Positions 34,328 to 43,098 of a stretch of 64,000 bases of DNA are shown here, one piece after another. The notes below the pieces were generated by a model, which saw only the letters and a program-made list of their open reading frames with translations, searched no databases and was not told where the DNA came from. Source of the stretch: JANLIQ01 sp964358205. GTDB lineage: Bacteria > Patescibacteriota > UBA1384 > 2-12-FULL-50-11. The position numbers and the translations under genes were made by a program. Within the stretch, counting starts at the first letter, position 1; each line of letters begins with the position of its first letter. The stretch covers positions 1 through 64,000 of the forward strand of contig CAYHNZ010000002.1 in NCBI GenBank assembly GCA_964358205.1, read 5' to 3'.

Positions 34328-34849
34328 CTACGGACTGACCGTGACTTCGGCGAGCTTGGGAGCAATACTTCCCAGCTCGTCTAGGAGTTGACCAACTCGT
34401 TGGCTCTCCTCGGAACCGATTCCGAAGGAACGCGATGCGACGCTTTTCGCCAAGGCAGCGATACCATCCATCCATGTTCCCTTAGTCCAGATGGACCGGT
34501 AGTCCTCAAACCTATCGCCACCACCCTCTCTCGAAGGACGAATTACTCCATGAGAGTTGACAAGGCCCTCGGGGGGCAAGTTGGGTACGATGAAAGCGAC
34601 GCCACCGTTTTCGAAGAGGACTTGCTGGTAAGTAACGTAATCGTTCTCACAGTCGCAAGTCTCGTCGGTCACGACGAACACCACATTGTAGCCGAACCAA
34701 CTCGACTCTTCGTCGTAGCGGTCGTAGAGGCAGATGCGAGAATATATAACCCCGTCAGCCGAGTATTTAAAGCTCTCGAGCTTCAGAAGCTGTTCCCGCA
34801 ACCACCCCTCGGTGAATGAGACTTCGTGGGAATTGATGCTAATGTTCAT
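34328..34849 (-). CDS. Unknown cytoplasmic protein
   Basis: A 173-residue protein starting MNISINS. The start is decided by a promoter (TTGACT-17-TAACAT) ending seven bases upstream, which implies a leaderless mRNA; a longer frame to 34924 would run through the promoter. It has no signal peptide, no membrane helix and one CDCE motif. The middle alternates strands and acidic loops; the end is helical (ALAKSVASRSF and QRVGQLLDELG). I recognise no family. It faces the structured repeat at 34118-34264. Confidence 0.6.
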   Translation of the reverse strand: MNISINSHEVSFTEGWLREQLLKLESFKYSADGVIYSRICLYDRYDEESSWFGYNVVFVVTDETCDCENDYVTYQQVLFENGGVAFIVPNLPPEGLVNSHGVIRPSREGGGDRFEDYRSIWTKGTWMDGIAALAKSVASRSFGIGSEESQRVGQLLDELGSIAPKLAEVTVSP

Positions 34850-34856
34850 ACCGTAG

Positions 34857-34885
34857 ATGTTAGCACCATTACTCTGAAAAGTCAA
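34857..34885 (-). promoter_or_regulatory. Leaderless promoter of the unknown gene
   Basis: TTGACT (34880-34885), 17-bp spacer, TAACAT (34857-34862), then seven bases to ATG. Confidence 0.75.
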
Positions 34886-35025
34886 GACTATTTCGCTCGC
34901 TCGTTTCTGGGAAATTTCCAACACTTCTATTTATTTAAACAGATAGGGTTCTCAGAGTAATGATGATGGGTTTTAACCCATAATTGACCTGTAGATGACC
35001 CAAATGTTGACGAAGGTGGTGTGAA

Positions 35026-35592
35026 TTACAATTTGTCGGTTGGCGCATCACTGATTTTCCAAATGATGTCGGGGCGGTTGGCAAGGAGATTTAGGTACCG
35101 GGCGGATTGGAAAAAGTAGTCGGACAAGCGGTTGAGGTAACGAGCGATTGATTCGAGCTCACCGGCATTTTCCAGTCGGTGAAAAGCTCGTTCAGCTTGT
35201 CTAATGCTGACTCTGGCTAAATGAATCACTGACGCCGCTTGGCTGCCACCAGGCAGGATGAAATTTTTCAACTCCGGTAATTGCTCGTCCCACTCGTCGA
35301 TTCGACTTTCTAATTGGCTAATTTGTTCATCGAGCGAAGCTAGGATTGGGGCGTCTGTCGGAGACTCGGCGGCCAAACAGGCACCGACGGCTAGAAAATT
35401 TGATTGAATCAGTTGTAGCTCCAGAATCAGCTTCGTTTCTTTTTCGTCAATCAAACTGACTGTTAGGCCGATCAAAGCATTAGTTTGATCCAGTCCGCCC
35501 AGGCACTCAAAAATCAATTCGGTTTTGGGCAATCGGCGCTTCCCAGGCAGTCCCGTCTCGCCTTTATCGCCTTTCTTGGTATATATGCTCAT
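35026..35592 (-). CDS. PduO-type ATP:cob(I)alamin adenosyltransferase
   Basis: Makes adenosylcobalamin from cob(I)alamin and ATP. The 188-residue protein carries the family motifs YTKKGDKGETGL, FILPGGS, RQAERAFHRL and YLNRLSDYFF. It follows nrdJ on the same strand, and nrdJ needs this cofactor, so the functional link is clear. Between them (35593-35714) lie heptamer repeats of the AAAATTG type. Confidence 0.93.
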   Translation of the reverse strand: MSIYTKKGDKGETGLPGKRRLPKTELIFECLGGLDQTNALIGLTVSLIDEKETKLILELQLIQSNFLAVGACLAAESPTDAPILASLDEQISQLESRIDEWDEQLPELKNFILPGGSQAASVIHLARVSIRQAERAFHRLENAGELESIARYLNRLSDYFFQSARYLNLLANRPDIIWKISDAPTDKL

Positions 35593-35714
35593 GAGATCAA
35601 TTTACAATTTTCAATTTCTAATTTTCATTAAATTTTCAATGTTTTAATATCTCAATACTTGAAAATTGTCTCATTGAGAATTGATTGCAAATTGAAAATT
35701 GAGACTTGAAAATT

Positions 35715-38700
35715 TCAGCTACACCCCCCCGTAGTTGAGCCGCAGGACAAGCAGGTGTAGCAGGTGCCGGTTTTGAAGGTCAGTGAGCCACAGCTTGGGC
35801 AGGGCGGCGCGTCGGTTTGTTGCTGTTTTCGCGTTGGAATTGTTTCGTTCTCCTCAATTGGTGGCTCAAGTGGTTGGGCGAGAGGTTCTGGGGTGGCGGC
35901 CATATCACCGTTGGTCGGTTCGGGCAACTTTGTTGGTGCGGGGATAGCGCTGAAATCGAGTTGGGCTTGGGCGCTGGAAGCGTCGCCGTCGGCCTTGATC
36001 CCCAGCTCCACTTGCTCCTCGGGCGTTAAGAACTTGAGACCGAGGTAGCGAGCAATGTAGTCAATGATCGATTTGGCAATGCGGATCTGCGGGTTGGTGG
36101 TAAAGCCGTACGGCTCAAAGCGACTGTTGGCGAATTGGCGAACAATCATCGCCAGCGGGACGCCGTATTGCAGGCCGATGGAAATAGATTTGGCAAAAGC
36201 GTCCATCAAACCCGAGATAGTACTGCCCTGCTTGGCCATGGTGACGAAAATCTCGCCCGGCTGACCGTCTTCGTACAAGCCGACGGTGATGAAACCTTTG
36301 TGGCCGGAAATAAGGAATTTGTGAGTAATTGAGCGGCGCTCATCAGCCAAACGACGACGCTTGGGCGCGTAAACAACTTTTTCCACAATTCTTTCGACTA
36401 CCTCGGTCTCGTTCCCAGTTTCGTCCTTTTTAGTGTTGAGCGGTTGAGACAGTTTGGAGCCGTCGCGGTACAAGGCCAGCGCTTTCAGCCCGAGCTTCCA
36501 AGATTGAAGGTAGACTTCCTCAACATCCTCAACCGTCGCCTCGTTGGGCATATTAATAGTTTTAGAGATAGCCCCAGAGATGAATGGCTGAACGGCGGCC
36601 ATCATTCGAACATGGGCCAGTGGAGCGATGAATCGTGTCCCAGTTGGTCCACAACGGTTGGCACAGTCAAAGACCGCCAAATGTTCGTCTTTAAGATGTG
36701 GCGCGCCTTCCAAGGTTTGGGTACCGCAGACAATGGTGTTTGATTGGTTAATTTCTTCCTGGCTAAAGCCGAGCCGACCAAGCAGGGAAAAACTTGGCTG
36801 TAGCTCTTCGGTTTCGGTAATGGTTAGACGACTGAATATTTCCGGTCCCAAGACCGTGCGGTTGAAAGAAAAACTGATATCGAACGAGCTCGATAGAGTT
36901 GACTCGACTTTGTCGATTTCGTCGGTGGTCAGACCTTTGGCAATTAAGGTGGTCCGATTAATCGGCGAACTTTCGACGAATCGGCCAACACCGACGGCGA
37001 AGTCGATCATCTCTCCTTGTTGCTCGAGGGTGTAGCCGAGGTTGCTTAAGGCCTGTTTGACAGCGTTGTTAACGATCTTCATCGAGCCGCCGCCGGCTAA
37101 CTTTTTGAACTTGACCAAAGCAAAGTCCGGTTCAACACCTGTCGTGTCACAGTCCATCAAAAGCCCAATAGTGCCAGTTGGGGCAATTACACTCGCCTGA
37201 CTGTTGCGGTAGCCGAACTGCTCACCTAACGCCACTGCCTCGTCCCAGTCTTGGCGGGCGCCGGCTAATAAGTCGGTCGGACAATCAGTATTGCTAATGG
37301 CGTAGGCGGCTTGGCGATGCATCTTCATGACATTCAGCATCGGGGCGCGATTTTTGACGAAGCCTTCAAATGCGCCCTTAATGGCAGCCATTTCGGCCGA
37401 AGTTTTGTAGGCATGCCCGGTCATAATCGCCGATAATGCGCCAGCGATCGCCAGGGCTTCCGGCGAGTCGTAAGGGATACCTTTGAGCATCAGTAGGGTG
37501 CCAAGATTAGCAAAACCCAATCCGAGCGGTCGGTAGTCGTGACTGTTTTTGGTGATTGCTTCGGTTGGATAGCTCGACAAATCAACCTCGATTTCTTGGG
37601 CGATAAACATAATTTTGCAGGCGTGACGATAACTCTCGACATCAAAATTGCCTTTGTCATCGGCGAACTTGACGAGATTAATAGATGCCAAATTACATGC
37701 AGAATTATCTAGGTGGGTGTACTCGGCGCATGGATTTGAAGCGTTAATACGGCCGGTATTCGGCACGGTGTGCCATTTATTGGCGGTGGTGTCAAACTGC
37801 ACTCCAGGATCAGCACACTGCCAGGCGGCGTTAGCAATCTGATCCATTAATTCTTTGGCGCGGTAAGTTTTGTGTGGCTCGCCGTTAGAAACATAGCGAG
37901 TCGTCCACTCGCCGTCGTTAGCAACCGCCTCCATGAATTCGTCGGTAATGCGGACGGAATTATTTGAGTTCTGGCCGGACACGGTGTGGTAGGCCTCACC
38001 GTTGAAGTCCGACGAATAGCCAGCGGCAATCAAGGCCATCACTTTCTTCTCCTCGTTGACCTTCCAGTTAATAAAATCTTCAATTTCTGGGTGCGACATA
38101 TCAACCACCACCATCTTGGCGGCTCGACGAGTGGTGCCACCAGACTTGACGGCGTCAGCGCCACGATCAAACACCCTCAAAAAGCTCATCATACCGCTCG
38201 AAGTACCGCCGCCTGATAGTCGCTCATAGCGGCTACGAAGTTTGGAAAAGTTAGCGCCGGCTCCGGAGCCAAATTTGAAAATTCTGGATTCGGTTTTGAG
38301 TAAATTAAATATGCCGTCAAGCGAGTCCTCCACCGCCAAAATAAAACAGGCCGAGCACTGGGGGTTGCGGTAAGAATCCTTAGTTTCCAAAACTTTCTCT
38401 TGCTCGAAGTCCCAATAAAAACTTCCGCCCGAGCCGGCGATCTTATATTGATGATACAAACCGCAGTTGAACCACACCGGCGAGTTAAAAGCCGCTTTTT
38501 GGTTGACTAAAATATGGGTTAGCTCATCTTCGTAGCTAACTCGGTCTTCAGGTGAGGCAAAATAGCCGAATTTTTCACCGAAATCGGCAATAGTATGGGC
38601 AATCCGATAAACGGCCTGTTTGAGCGACGTCTCTCTCCCCTGCCCGCCGTGCCCGACAGTGCCTGTTGTGGTAGGCTGGCCTGTAGGCGATGGCAGGCGG

Positions 38701-39014
38701 GCCTCTTTGGTGGGGACGCCGGCCTTGCGCAAGTATTTATAAGCTAAAATGTCAGTTGCCAGTTGGGTCCAAGTGGTGGGTACCTCGACATCGGTAATTT
38801 GGGAGATGATATTGCCTTTTTCATCGCTAATGGTGGTGGTTCGTTTGTCCCATTCGACGGTATCAAAAACATTTTCGCCGACTTTGGTGTAACGGCGAGC
38901 AACTTTGAGGCCAAGTTTCTTGGTCGAATTATTCTTTTCTGGCAATTCGGCCGAAATTTCAACGGGCTTTAAGGCAATCTCGCTTAATCGATCATTTCGG
39001 TCTTTCTTGGCCAT
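35715..39014 (-). CDS. nrdJ: Adenosylcobalamin-dependent ribonucleotide reductase (class II)
   Basis: Reduces ribonucleotides for DNA synthesis without oxygen dependence. The 1099-residue protein has NPCAEYTHLDNSACNLASINL (active-site Cys and the radical-site region), GSGAGANFSKLRS, and a C-terminal zinc ribbon CPSCGSLTF/CYTCLSCGS. AAGGAGGG precedes the ATG. Residues near 105-125 (Pro, Thr and Gly-rich) are encoded by a GGCGGGCAGG-bounded repeat at 38641-38703, probably an in-frame insertion before the conserved QAVYRIAHTIADFG helix. Confidence 0.95.
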   Translation of the reverse strand: MAKKDRNDRLSEIALKPVEISAELPEKNNSTKKLGLKVARRYTKVGENVFDTVEWDKRTTTISDEKGNIISQITDVEVPTTWTQLATDILAYKYLRKAGVPTKEARLPSPTGQPTTTGTVGHGGQGRETSLKQAVYRIAHTIADFGEKFGYFASPEDRVSYEDELTHILVNQKAAFNSPVWFNCGLYHQYKIAGSGGSFYWDFEQEKVLETKDSYRNPQCSACFILAVEDSLDGIFNLLKTESRIFKFGSGAGANFSKLRSRYERLSGGGTSSGMMSFLRVFDRGADAVKSGGTTRRAAKMVVVDMSHPEIEDFINWKVNEEKKVMALIAAGYSSDFNGEAYHTVSGQNSNNSVRITDEFMEAVANDGEWTTRYVSNGEPHKTYRAKELMDQIANAAWQCADPGVQFDTTANKWHTVPNTGRINASNPCAEYTHLDNSACNLASINLVKFADDKGNFDVESYRHACKIMFIAQEIEVDLSSYPTEAITKNSHDYRPLGLGFANLGTLLMLKGIPYDSPEALAIAGALSAIMTGHAYKTSAEMAAIKGAFEGFVKNRAPMLNVMKMHRQAAYAISNTDCPTDLLAGARQDWDEAVALGEQFGYRNSQASVIAPTGTIGLLMDCDTTGVEPDFALVKFKKLAGGGSMKIVNNAVKQALSNLGYTLEQQGEMIDFAVGVGRFVESSPINRTTLIAKGLTTDEIDKVESTLSSSFDISFSFNRTVLGPEIFSRLTITETEELQPSFSLLGRLGFSQEEINQSNTIVCGTQTLEGAPHLKDEHLAVFDCANRCGPTGTRFIAPLAHVRMMAAVQPFISGAISKTINMPNEATVEDVEEVYLQSWKLGLKALALYRDGSKLSQPLNTKKDETGNETEVVERIVEKVVYAPKRRRLADERRSITHKFLISGHKGFITVGLYEDGQPGEIFVTMAKQGSTISGLMDAFAKSISIGLQYGVPLAMIVRQFANSRFEPYGFTTNPQIRIAKSIIDYIARYLGLKFLTPEEQVELGIKADGDASSAQAQLDFSAIPAPTKLPEPTNGDMAATPEPLAQPLEPPIEENETIPTRKQQQTDAPPCPSCGSLTFKTGTCYTCLSCGSTTGGCS

Positions 39015-39108
39015 TCAATACCCTCCTTACTAAAGCGGCTTCTGGCAACTGGCAAACAGCAACTGGCTGGGAGCCGGCAAACGAACCGCAAAACTTCTCC
39101 AGACATCT

Positions 39109-39139
39109 ACAGTACCACGCCCGGACAGTACCTTGTCAA
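39109..39139 (-). promoter_or_regulatory. Possible nrdJ promoter with direct-repeat operator
   Basis: TTGACA on the minus strand (39134-39139) is followed by two GGTACTGT copies whose starts are 16 bp apart (39125-39132 and 39109-39116). No good -10 at normal spacing except TACTGT at 19 bp. The repeats may bind a regulator; they do not match the NrdR box. Confidence 0.4.
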
Positions 39140-39263
39140 GGGTAAATATTACGGGGTTTGTATGGGATTTGTTCGCCTGTGCGAAAAGTCTGAAGTCTCA
39201 AGGCTAAAGTCTGAATTAAGTGATAAGGACTAAGTGGCAAGCTAATATCACACTCCAGCTGAC

Positions 39264-39345
39264 CTGCTTTTGATGGGTCATGTCGCTTTCGCTCGCTTCT
39301 CGCTCTGCTTTTGGCAGTCTCGCAGTGGCTCGCGGTTTTTCGGTA
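39264..39345 (+). repeat. Partial three-hairpin element (third hairpin only)
   Basis: GACCTGCTTTTGATGGGTCATG (39265 onward) and GGCTCGCGGTTTTTCG (39329-39344) match the terminal hairpin of the 28807-29003 copy. About 45 bases rich in CGCTCGCTTCTCG separate them, a second repeat also found near 27580, 9450, 33175 and 43285. Confidence 0.75.
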
Positions 39346-39353
39346 ATTAATAT

Positions 39354-39526
39354 AAAAAATCCCCCTCTCTGCCGAAGCTTTGAGGGGGAGGTTTACTGCC
39401 TTTAAACCTTGTGAGGCAAACGAACTCACTTCGGTCGAGGTCAACAGGACCACGCGCTGGGTACGATACCCAGGGCGCTTTCTCGCTGTTCAATCTCCAA
39501 GAAGCCCGCGAGATGACTTCAGGTTG
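39354..39526 (-). ncRNA. Probable independent small RNA
   Basis: A promoter, several hairpins and a terminator frame this segment. Hairpins on the minus strand: GCGC-CC-TGGGTA/TACCCA-GCGC with outer AACAG/CTGTT, then GTGAG/CTCAC, then AGGTTTA/TAAACCT, then the terminator CCCCCTC/GAGGGGG (39361-39388) and U-tract 39354-39359. Length is about 172 bases, in the range of 6S RNA, but I cannot align the 6S core. No open frame fits. Confidence 0.6.
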
Positions 39527-39531
39527 AGTTA

Positions 39532-39560
39532 AATTTAGCACTAGGGTGCCAGATTGTCTA
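39532..39560 (-). promoter_or_regulatory. Promoter of the probable small RNA
   Basis: TAGACA (39555-39560), a 17-bp spacer ending in TGC (extended -10), and TAAATT (39532-39537). Confidence 0.65.
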
Positions 39561-39588
39561 TACTTATCGTCCGAAAAATTAGCTCTAT

Positions 39589-39763
39589 TATCTACTTCAG
39601 ACTTTAGCCTTGAGACTTCAGACTTAGTAGAAAATTATTGCCTTAATTTTCTACGGATGAAAGAAGGTACATCGAGCTCGTCTTCGTCTGTACCTCCATC
39701 TTTGATGTCACGACTGCGACCCTTAGTGACAAAAGCATTGTCGGCTGTTTCGGTCTCGACCGT
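39589..39763 (-). repeat. Duplicate of the ftsZ 3' end and flank
   Basis: This segment matches 40320-40494. Bases 39620-39712 are identical to 40351-40443 (93 bp). Beyond that, 39713-39763 differs at about a dozen sites, all synonymous, while flank 39589-39619 has three differences. Confidence 0.95.
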
Positions 39764-40267
39764 TTCGAGCCACGCTTGAACCATCTCTTCACCGTTTTTA
39801 AATGCCATTCTCTCGGGCAACTCATTATAGGAAAACCATCGCAATTCTTCGATGTCATCGCCTGGCGTTAAAACACCCCCGATCACCTCGGCAATAAAAC
39901 AGATATTCAGGGTTTTCTCGCCGGTGGTTCCGTAACTATCCATGAAAAATCCGAGCATATCCCCCAGCTCAACAGACAGTCCGGTTTCTTCTTTTGCCTC
40001 TCTCACCGCACCGTCTTCTGGTTTTTCACCCAAATTTAAGAAGCCGCCGATTACATCCCACCTTCCCTTGGCAGGCTCAATCCTTCTTTTACCTAATAAA
40101 ACTCTATTCCCGTCAGTTATAAGAGTACTTGCTGTGGGCTTAGAATTTAGATAAACAACAGAGTTGCAGTTTGAGCACGCATATCTTTCTGGTTCGCCCT
40201 GGTGGTCGTATTGGATACTACAGTTAGGACAATATTTATAATCCATGTTGGTATGATAGTAATTCAT
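39635..40267 (-). CDS. NUDIX hydrolase carrying the FtsZ C-terminal tail
   Basis: A 210-residue protein. Residues 13-36 hold a zinc ribbon (CPNC and CSNC) as in NudC-like or ADP-ribose-type enzymes; the NUDIX box is GGFLNLGEKPEDGAVREAKEET. A complete NUDIX fold ends near residue 168 (MVQAWLE). The last 41 residues, VETETADNAFVTKG... to DVPSFIRRKLRQ, are identical to the end of FtsZ, including the conserved peptide that binds FtsA and other division proteins. The tail is in frame, so the hydrolase may be recruited to the division machinery, or the fusion may be an accident of insertion. Confidence 0.9.
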   Translation of the reverse strand: MNYYHTNMDYKYCPNCSIQYDHQGEPERYACSNCNSVVYLNSKPTASTLITDGNRVLLGKRRIEPAKGRWDVIGGFLNLGEKPEDGAVREAKEETGLSVELGDMLGFFMDSYGTTGEKTLNICFIAEVIGGVLTPGDDIEELRWFSYNELPERMAFKNGEEMVQAWLETVETETADNAFVTKGRSRDIKDGGTDEDELDVPSFIRRKLRQ

Positions 40268-40365
40268 TGCCTAGCCAATGAATGGTTCTCTGTTTGAAAA
40301 CTTGATTCTTGTGACTTATTATTTACTTCAGACTTTAGCCTTGCGACTTTAGACTTAGTAGAAAA

Positions 40366-41592
40366 TTATTGCCTTAATTTTCTACGGATGAAAGAAGGTA
40401 CATCGAGCTCGTCTTCGTCTGTACCTCCATCTTTGATGTCACGGGAACGGCCTTTGGTCACAAAGGCGTTGTCGGCTGTTTCAGTTTCAACTGGAAAAGA
40501 TGGTTGTGGTTGGATGGGTGTTTGGTGACTAAAAAATGGAATGTTTGAGGCGAAAGGCGCTTGAGGTGCGCCGAGAGTAGCACCAAAACCTACCGGCTCT
40601 TCTGAACCAAATCGTGATCTTGCCTTTGGAACTGGTTTAGATATTTCATTTTCAAAACCAGTCGCGATAACCGTGACTTTAATCTCGCCCGACATCGAAT
40701 CATCGACAGTGGCGCCGAAAATAACATTGGCTTCGGGATCGGCCGCTTCAGTGATAGCCTTAGACACCTCCTCAACTTCATACATAGTCATATCAGGTCC
40801 GCCGGTGATGTTATAAAGAATGCCCCGCGCCCCATCGATTGATAGCTCAAGCAGAGGCGAGTCAATCGCCTGACGAGCCGATTCAATCGCTCCATTTTCA
40901 CCAGCCGCCAGACCGATACCCATTAAAGCCGATCCGGCATCTTTCATAATTGTTCGAACGTCAGCAAAGTCAACATTAATAATAGCCGGTACGACGATAA
41001 TTTCAGAAATTCCCTGAACGCCTTGGCGTAGGATATCGTCAACAATACCAAAGGCGTCGCTCATCGAAGTTTTCTTGTCGATGACCTGCAATAGGCGGTC
41101 GTTGGGAATTGTAATTAATGTATCGACCTTCTCCCGGAGTTCTTCGATACCGAGTTCAGCGATTTTTTTGCGACGAAGACCTTCAAAACTAAACGGTTTA
41201 GTAACAACACCGACAGTCAAAGCACCGAGTTCTTTGGCAATCTGGGCGATCAACGGTGCTGCACCAGTACCAGTACCACCGCCAGCGCCACAAGTGACAA
41301 AAACCATATTAGCCCCCTTAAGCACTTCGTAAATCTCGTCCTTGTTTTCCTCTGCTGACTTACGCCCAACCTCCATATCGGCCCCCGACCCTAATCCTTG
41401 GGTAGTTTCCTTGCCGATTTGAACTTTAATGGGCGCTGGATTACCCATTAACGCCTGCGCATCAGTATTGATAGCGATAAACTCGACGCCACGAACTCTA
41501 GCGGCGATCATTCGGGCGACGGCGTTGCCGCCAGCACCGCCGATACCGCAGACTTTAATACTCGCGAACGTGTCTAAAGTTTCCTTATTCAT
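40366..41592 (-). CDS. ftsZ: Cell division protein FtsZ
   Basis: Tubulin-like GTPase that forms the Z ring. The 408-residue protein has the signature GGAGGGTGTGAAP, N-terminal KVCGIGGAGGNAV, NTDAQAL and the T7 region NVDFADVRTIM. The C-terminal linker is Pro, Phe and Gln-rich and ends in DVPSFIRRKLRQ, which binds FtsA. It lies directly after ftsA. The last 41 codons recur at the end of the NUDIX gene downstream. Confidence 0.97.
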   Translation of the reverse strand: MNKETLDTFASIKVCGIGGAGGNAVARMIAARVRGVEFIAINTDAQALMGNPAPIKVQIGKETTQGLGSGADMEVGRKSAEENKDEIYEVLKGANMVFVTCGAGGGTGTGAAPLIAQIAKELGALTVGVVTKPFSFEGLRRKKIAELGIEELREKVDTLITIPNDRLLQVIDKKTSMSDAFGIVDDILRQGVQGISEIIVVPAIINVDFADVRTIMKDAGSALMGIGLAAGENGAIESARQAIDSPLLELSIDGARGILYNITGGPDMTMYEVEEVSKAITEAADPEANVIFGATVDDSMSGEIKVTVIATGFENEISKPVPKARSRFGSEEPVGFGATLGAPQAPFASNIPFFSHQTPIQPQPSFPVETETADNAFVTKGRSRDIKDGGTDEDELDVPSFIRRKLRQ

Positions 41593-41625
41593 AAATTATT
41601 TGGGTGTTTTCTTAGGGTAGCATTG

Positions 41626-42861
41626 TTAATTACTAAAATTTCGTAGGATCCCACGAAATCGGTCAAATACCCCCCCAAATTTTCCGAAATCCAGTCTCCT
41701 ATGTCCATCGTTGGTCTGACCCTCTTCTACGCCCCACATAACTAGCCCAACGGCGCAAGCGTAAATCGGATCGTCAAGCTTGTCAAGCATGCCCGAAAAT
41801 TTGGCGGTGGGAAAACCGACCGTTGCTGGTAAACGAAGCTCGGTTCTGGCTAGTTCGGTTAGACCCTCGATGTCTGATCCGCCACCAGTAAAGATCGCTC
41901 CGGCTGGTAATAAACCATCTTTTCCAACCTTCTTTAGCTCCTCTTTGATCAGATGAAAAATCTCGGCAACGCGAGCTTCAATAATTTCACAAATTTGCCT
42001 TCGAGAAACCTTTTCGTCCTCGGCCGGATCAAGCGACGACAAATTGATTGTTTCCGACTCGCGAATTTTGTCCGGTAATACCGACCCATATTTGTTTTTT
42101 ATCACTTCGGCCACATCAAGGTTGGTTCGCAGACCAATGGCGATATCATTGGTGATGTGCATCGACCCAACTGGCAAAGTGGCGCAATAAATTAGTTCTG
42201 TTTCTTCAAAAACGGCGATGTCTGTCGTTGTCGCGCCTAGGTCGATTAAAATTACCCCGGAATCGCGCTGTTTCTTGGTTGTTAGCGCTCGGGCGGTCGC
42301 TAGCGGTGAGTAGACTAAACCGTCGATTTGGATTCCAGCTTGTTCGACAGCTTTGACTAAATTGCGCAAGGCGGCCGATGAGGCGCTAATAATTAAGGAG
42401 TCAACTTCCAAACGGATTCCGTTCATGCCGATTGGATCACGAATTTCGTCTTGGCCGTCGACGGTAAAATGATGTGGAAAGGTGTGAATCAGCTCTCGGT
42501 TTTGCGGCATGGCGACGGTTTTGGCGGCATCAATCACCCGAGATACATCTTCGGCTTGAATCTCACCGTTCGGGCGAGCGACGGCGATGACGCCCTTGGC
42601 TGGTTGGGCTAAAATATGGCTACCGTTGATTGAGACGAAAGCGTGGGTTAAGGGGAATCCGCACATTCGCTCCGCTTCTTCCAGGGCTTGTGACAGGGCA
42701 CTGACAGTATCTTCGATATCAACGATCATCCCCCGTTTCATACCGCTATGGGCGACCGAAGTTACACCGACAATCGAGGTGACGCCGTCAACGACATTAC
42801 CAACACAAACGGCAATCTTCGAGGAGCCGATGTCTATTCCTGCGACCAGCGGATCACGCAC
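41626..42861 (-). CDS. ftsA: Cell division protein FtsA
   Basis: Actin-like protein tethering FtsZ to the membrane. The 411-residue protein starts with GTG (VRDPLVAGIDIGSSKI), behind GAAAGGA; a longer frame upstream is made of repeats. Phosphate-1 is DIGSSKIAV, phosphate-2 LIDLGATTTDIAV, adenosine motif FTGGGSDIEGL. The C-terminal amphipathic helix appears as VFDRFRGILRNF. Confidence 0.95.
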   Translation of the reverse strand: MRDPLVAGIDIGSSKIAVCVGNVVDGVTSIVGVTSVAHSGMKRGMIVDIEDTVSALSQALEEAERMCGFPLTHAFVSINGSHILAQPAKGVIAVARPNGEIQAEDVSRVIDAAKTVAMPQNRELIHTFPHHFTVDGQDEIRDPIGMNGIRLEVDSLIISASSAALRNLVKAVEQAGIQIDGLVYSPLATARALTTKKQRDSGVILIDLGATTTDIAVFEETELIYCATLPVGSMHITNDIAIGLRTNLDVAEVIKNKYGSVLPDKIRESETINLSSLDPAEDEKVSRRQICEIIEARVAEIFHLIKEELKKVGKDGLLPAGAIFTGGGSDIEGLTELARTELRLPATVGFPTAKFSGMLDKLDDPIYACAVGLVMWGVEEGQTNDGHRRLDFGKFGGVFDRFRGILRNFSN

Positions 42862-43098
42862 GACAAATCCTTTCAGGATTTGAAGTTGCAAGGCTGAAGT
42901 CTGAAGTCTGAAGTATGGAGTTGTTATTCCACGACTTACGCACAGCAAAGAATAAGTGGTGGAAACACGACGCGACACAAAACCCATTGAGGAGATTTAG
43001 ATACGTAAGTCGTGTATTCAAAAATCGCGGAGCGACACCACAGTTTAGACTTGAGACTTTAGACTTTAGACTTTCGTCGATGACTCCCCTCCCCCTTT
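42862..43098 (-). other. Repeat-rich gap between ybeY and ftsA with long hairpin
   Basis: CACGACTTACG (42930-42940) and CGTAAGTCGTG (43014-43024) form an 11-bp inverted repeat across about 73 bases. Flanks carry heptamer repeats (CTGAAGT near 42894-42914; GACTTTA near 43048-43075). No gene is evident. Confidence 0.6.

Noticed and set aside
39136..39453. 105-codon frame across the small-RNA terminator
   Set aside because: Crosses a terminator and repeat fragments and lacks any initiation signal.
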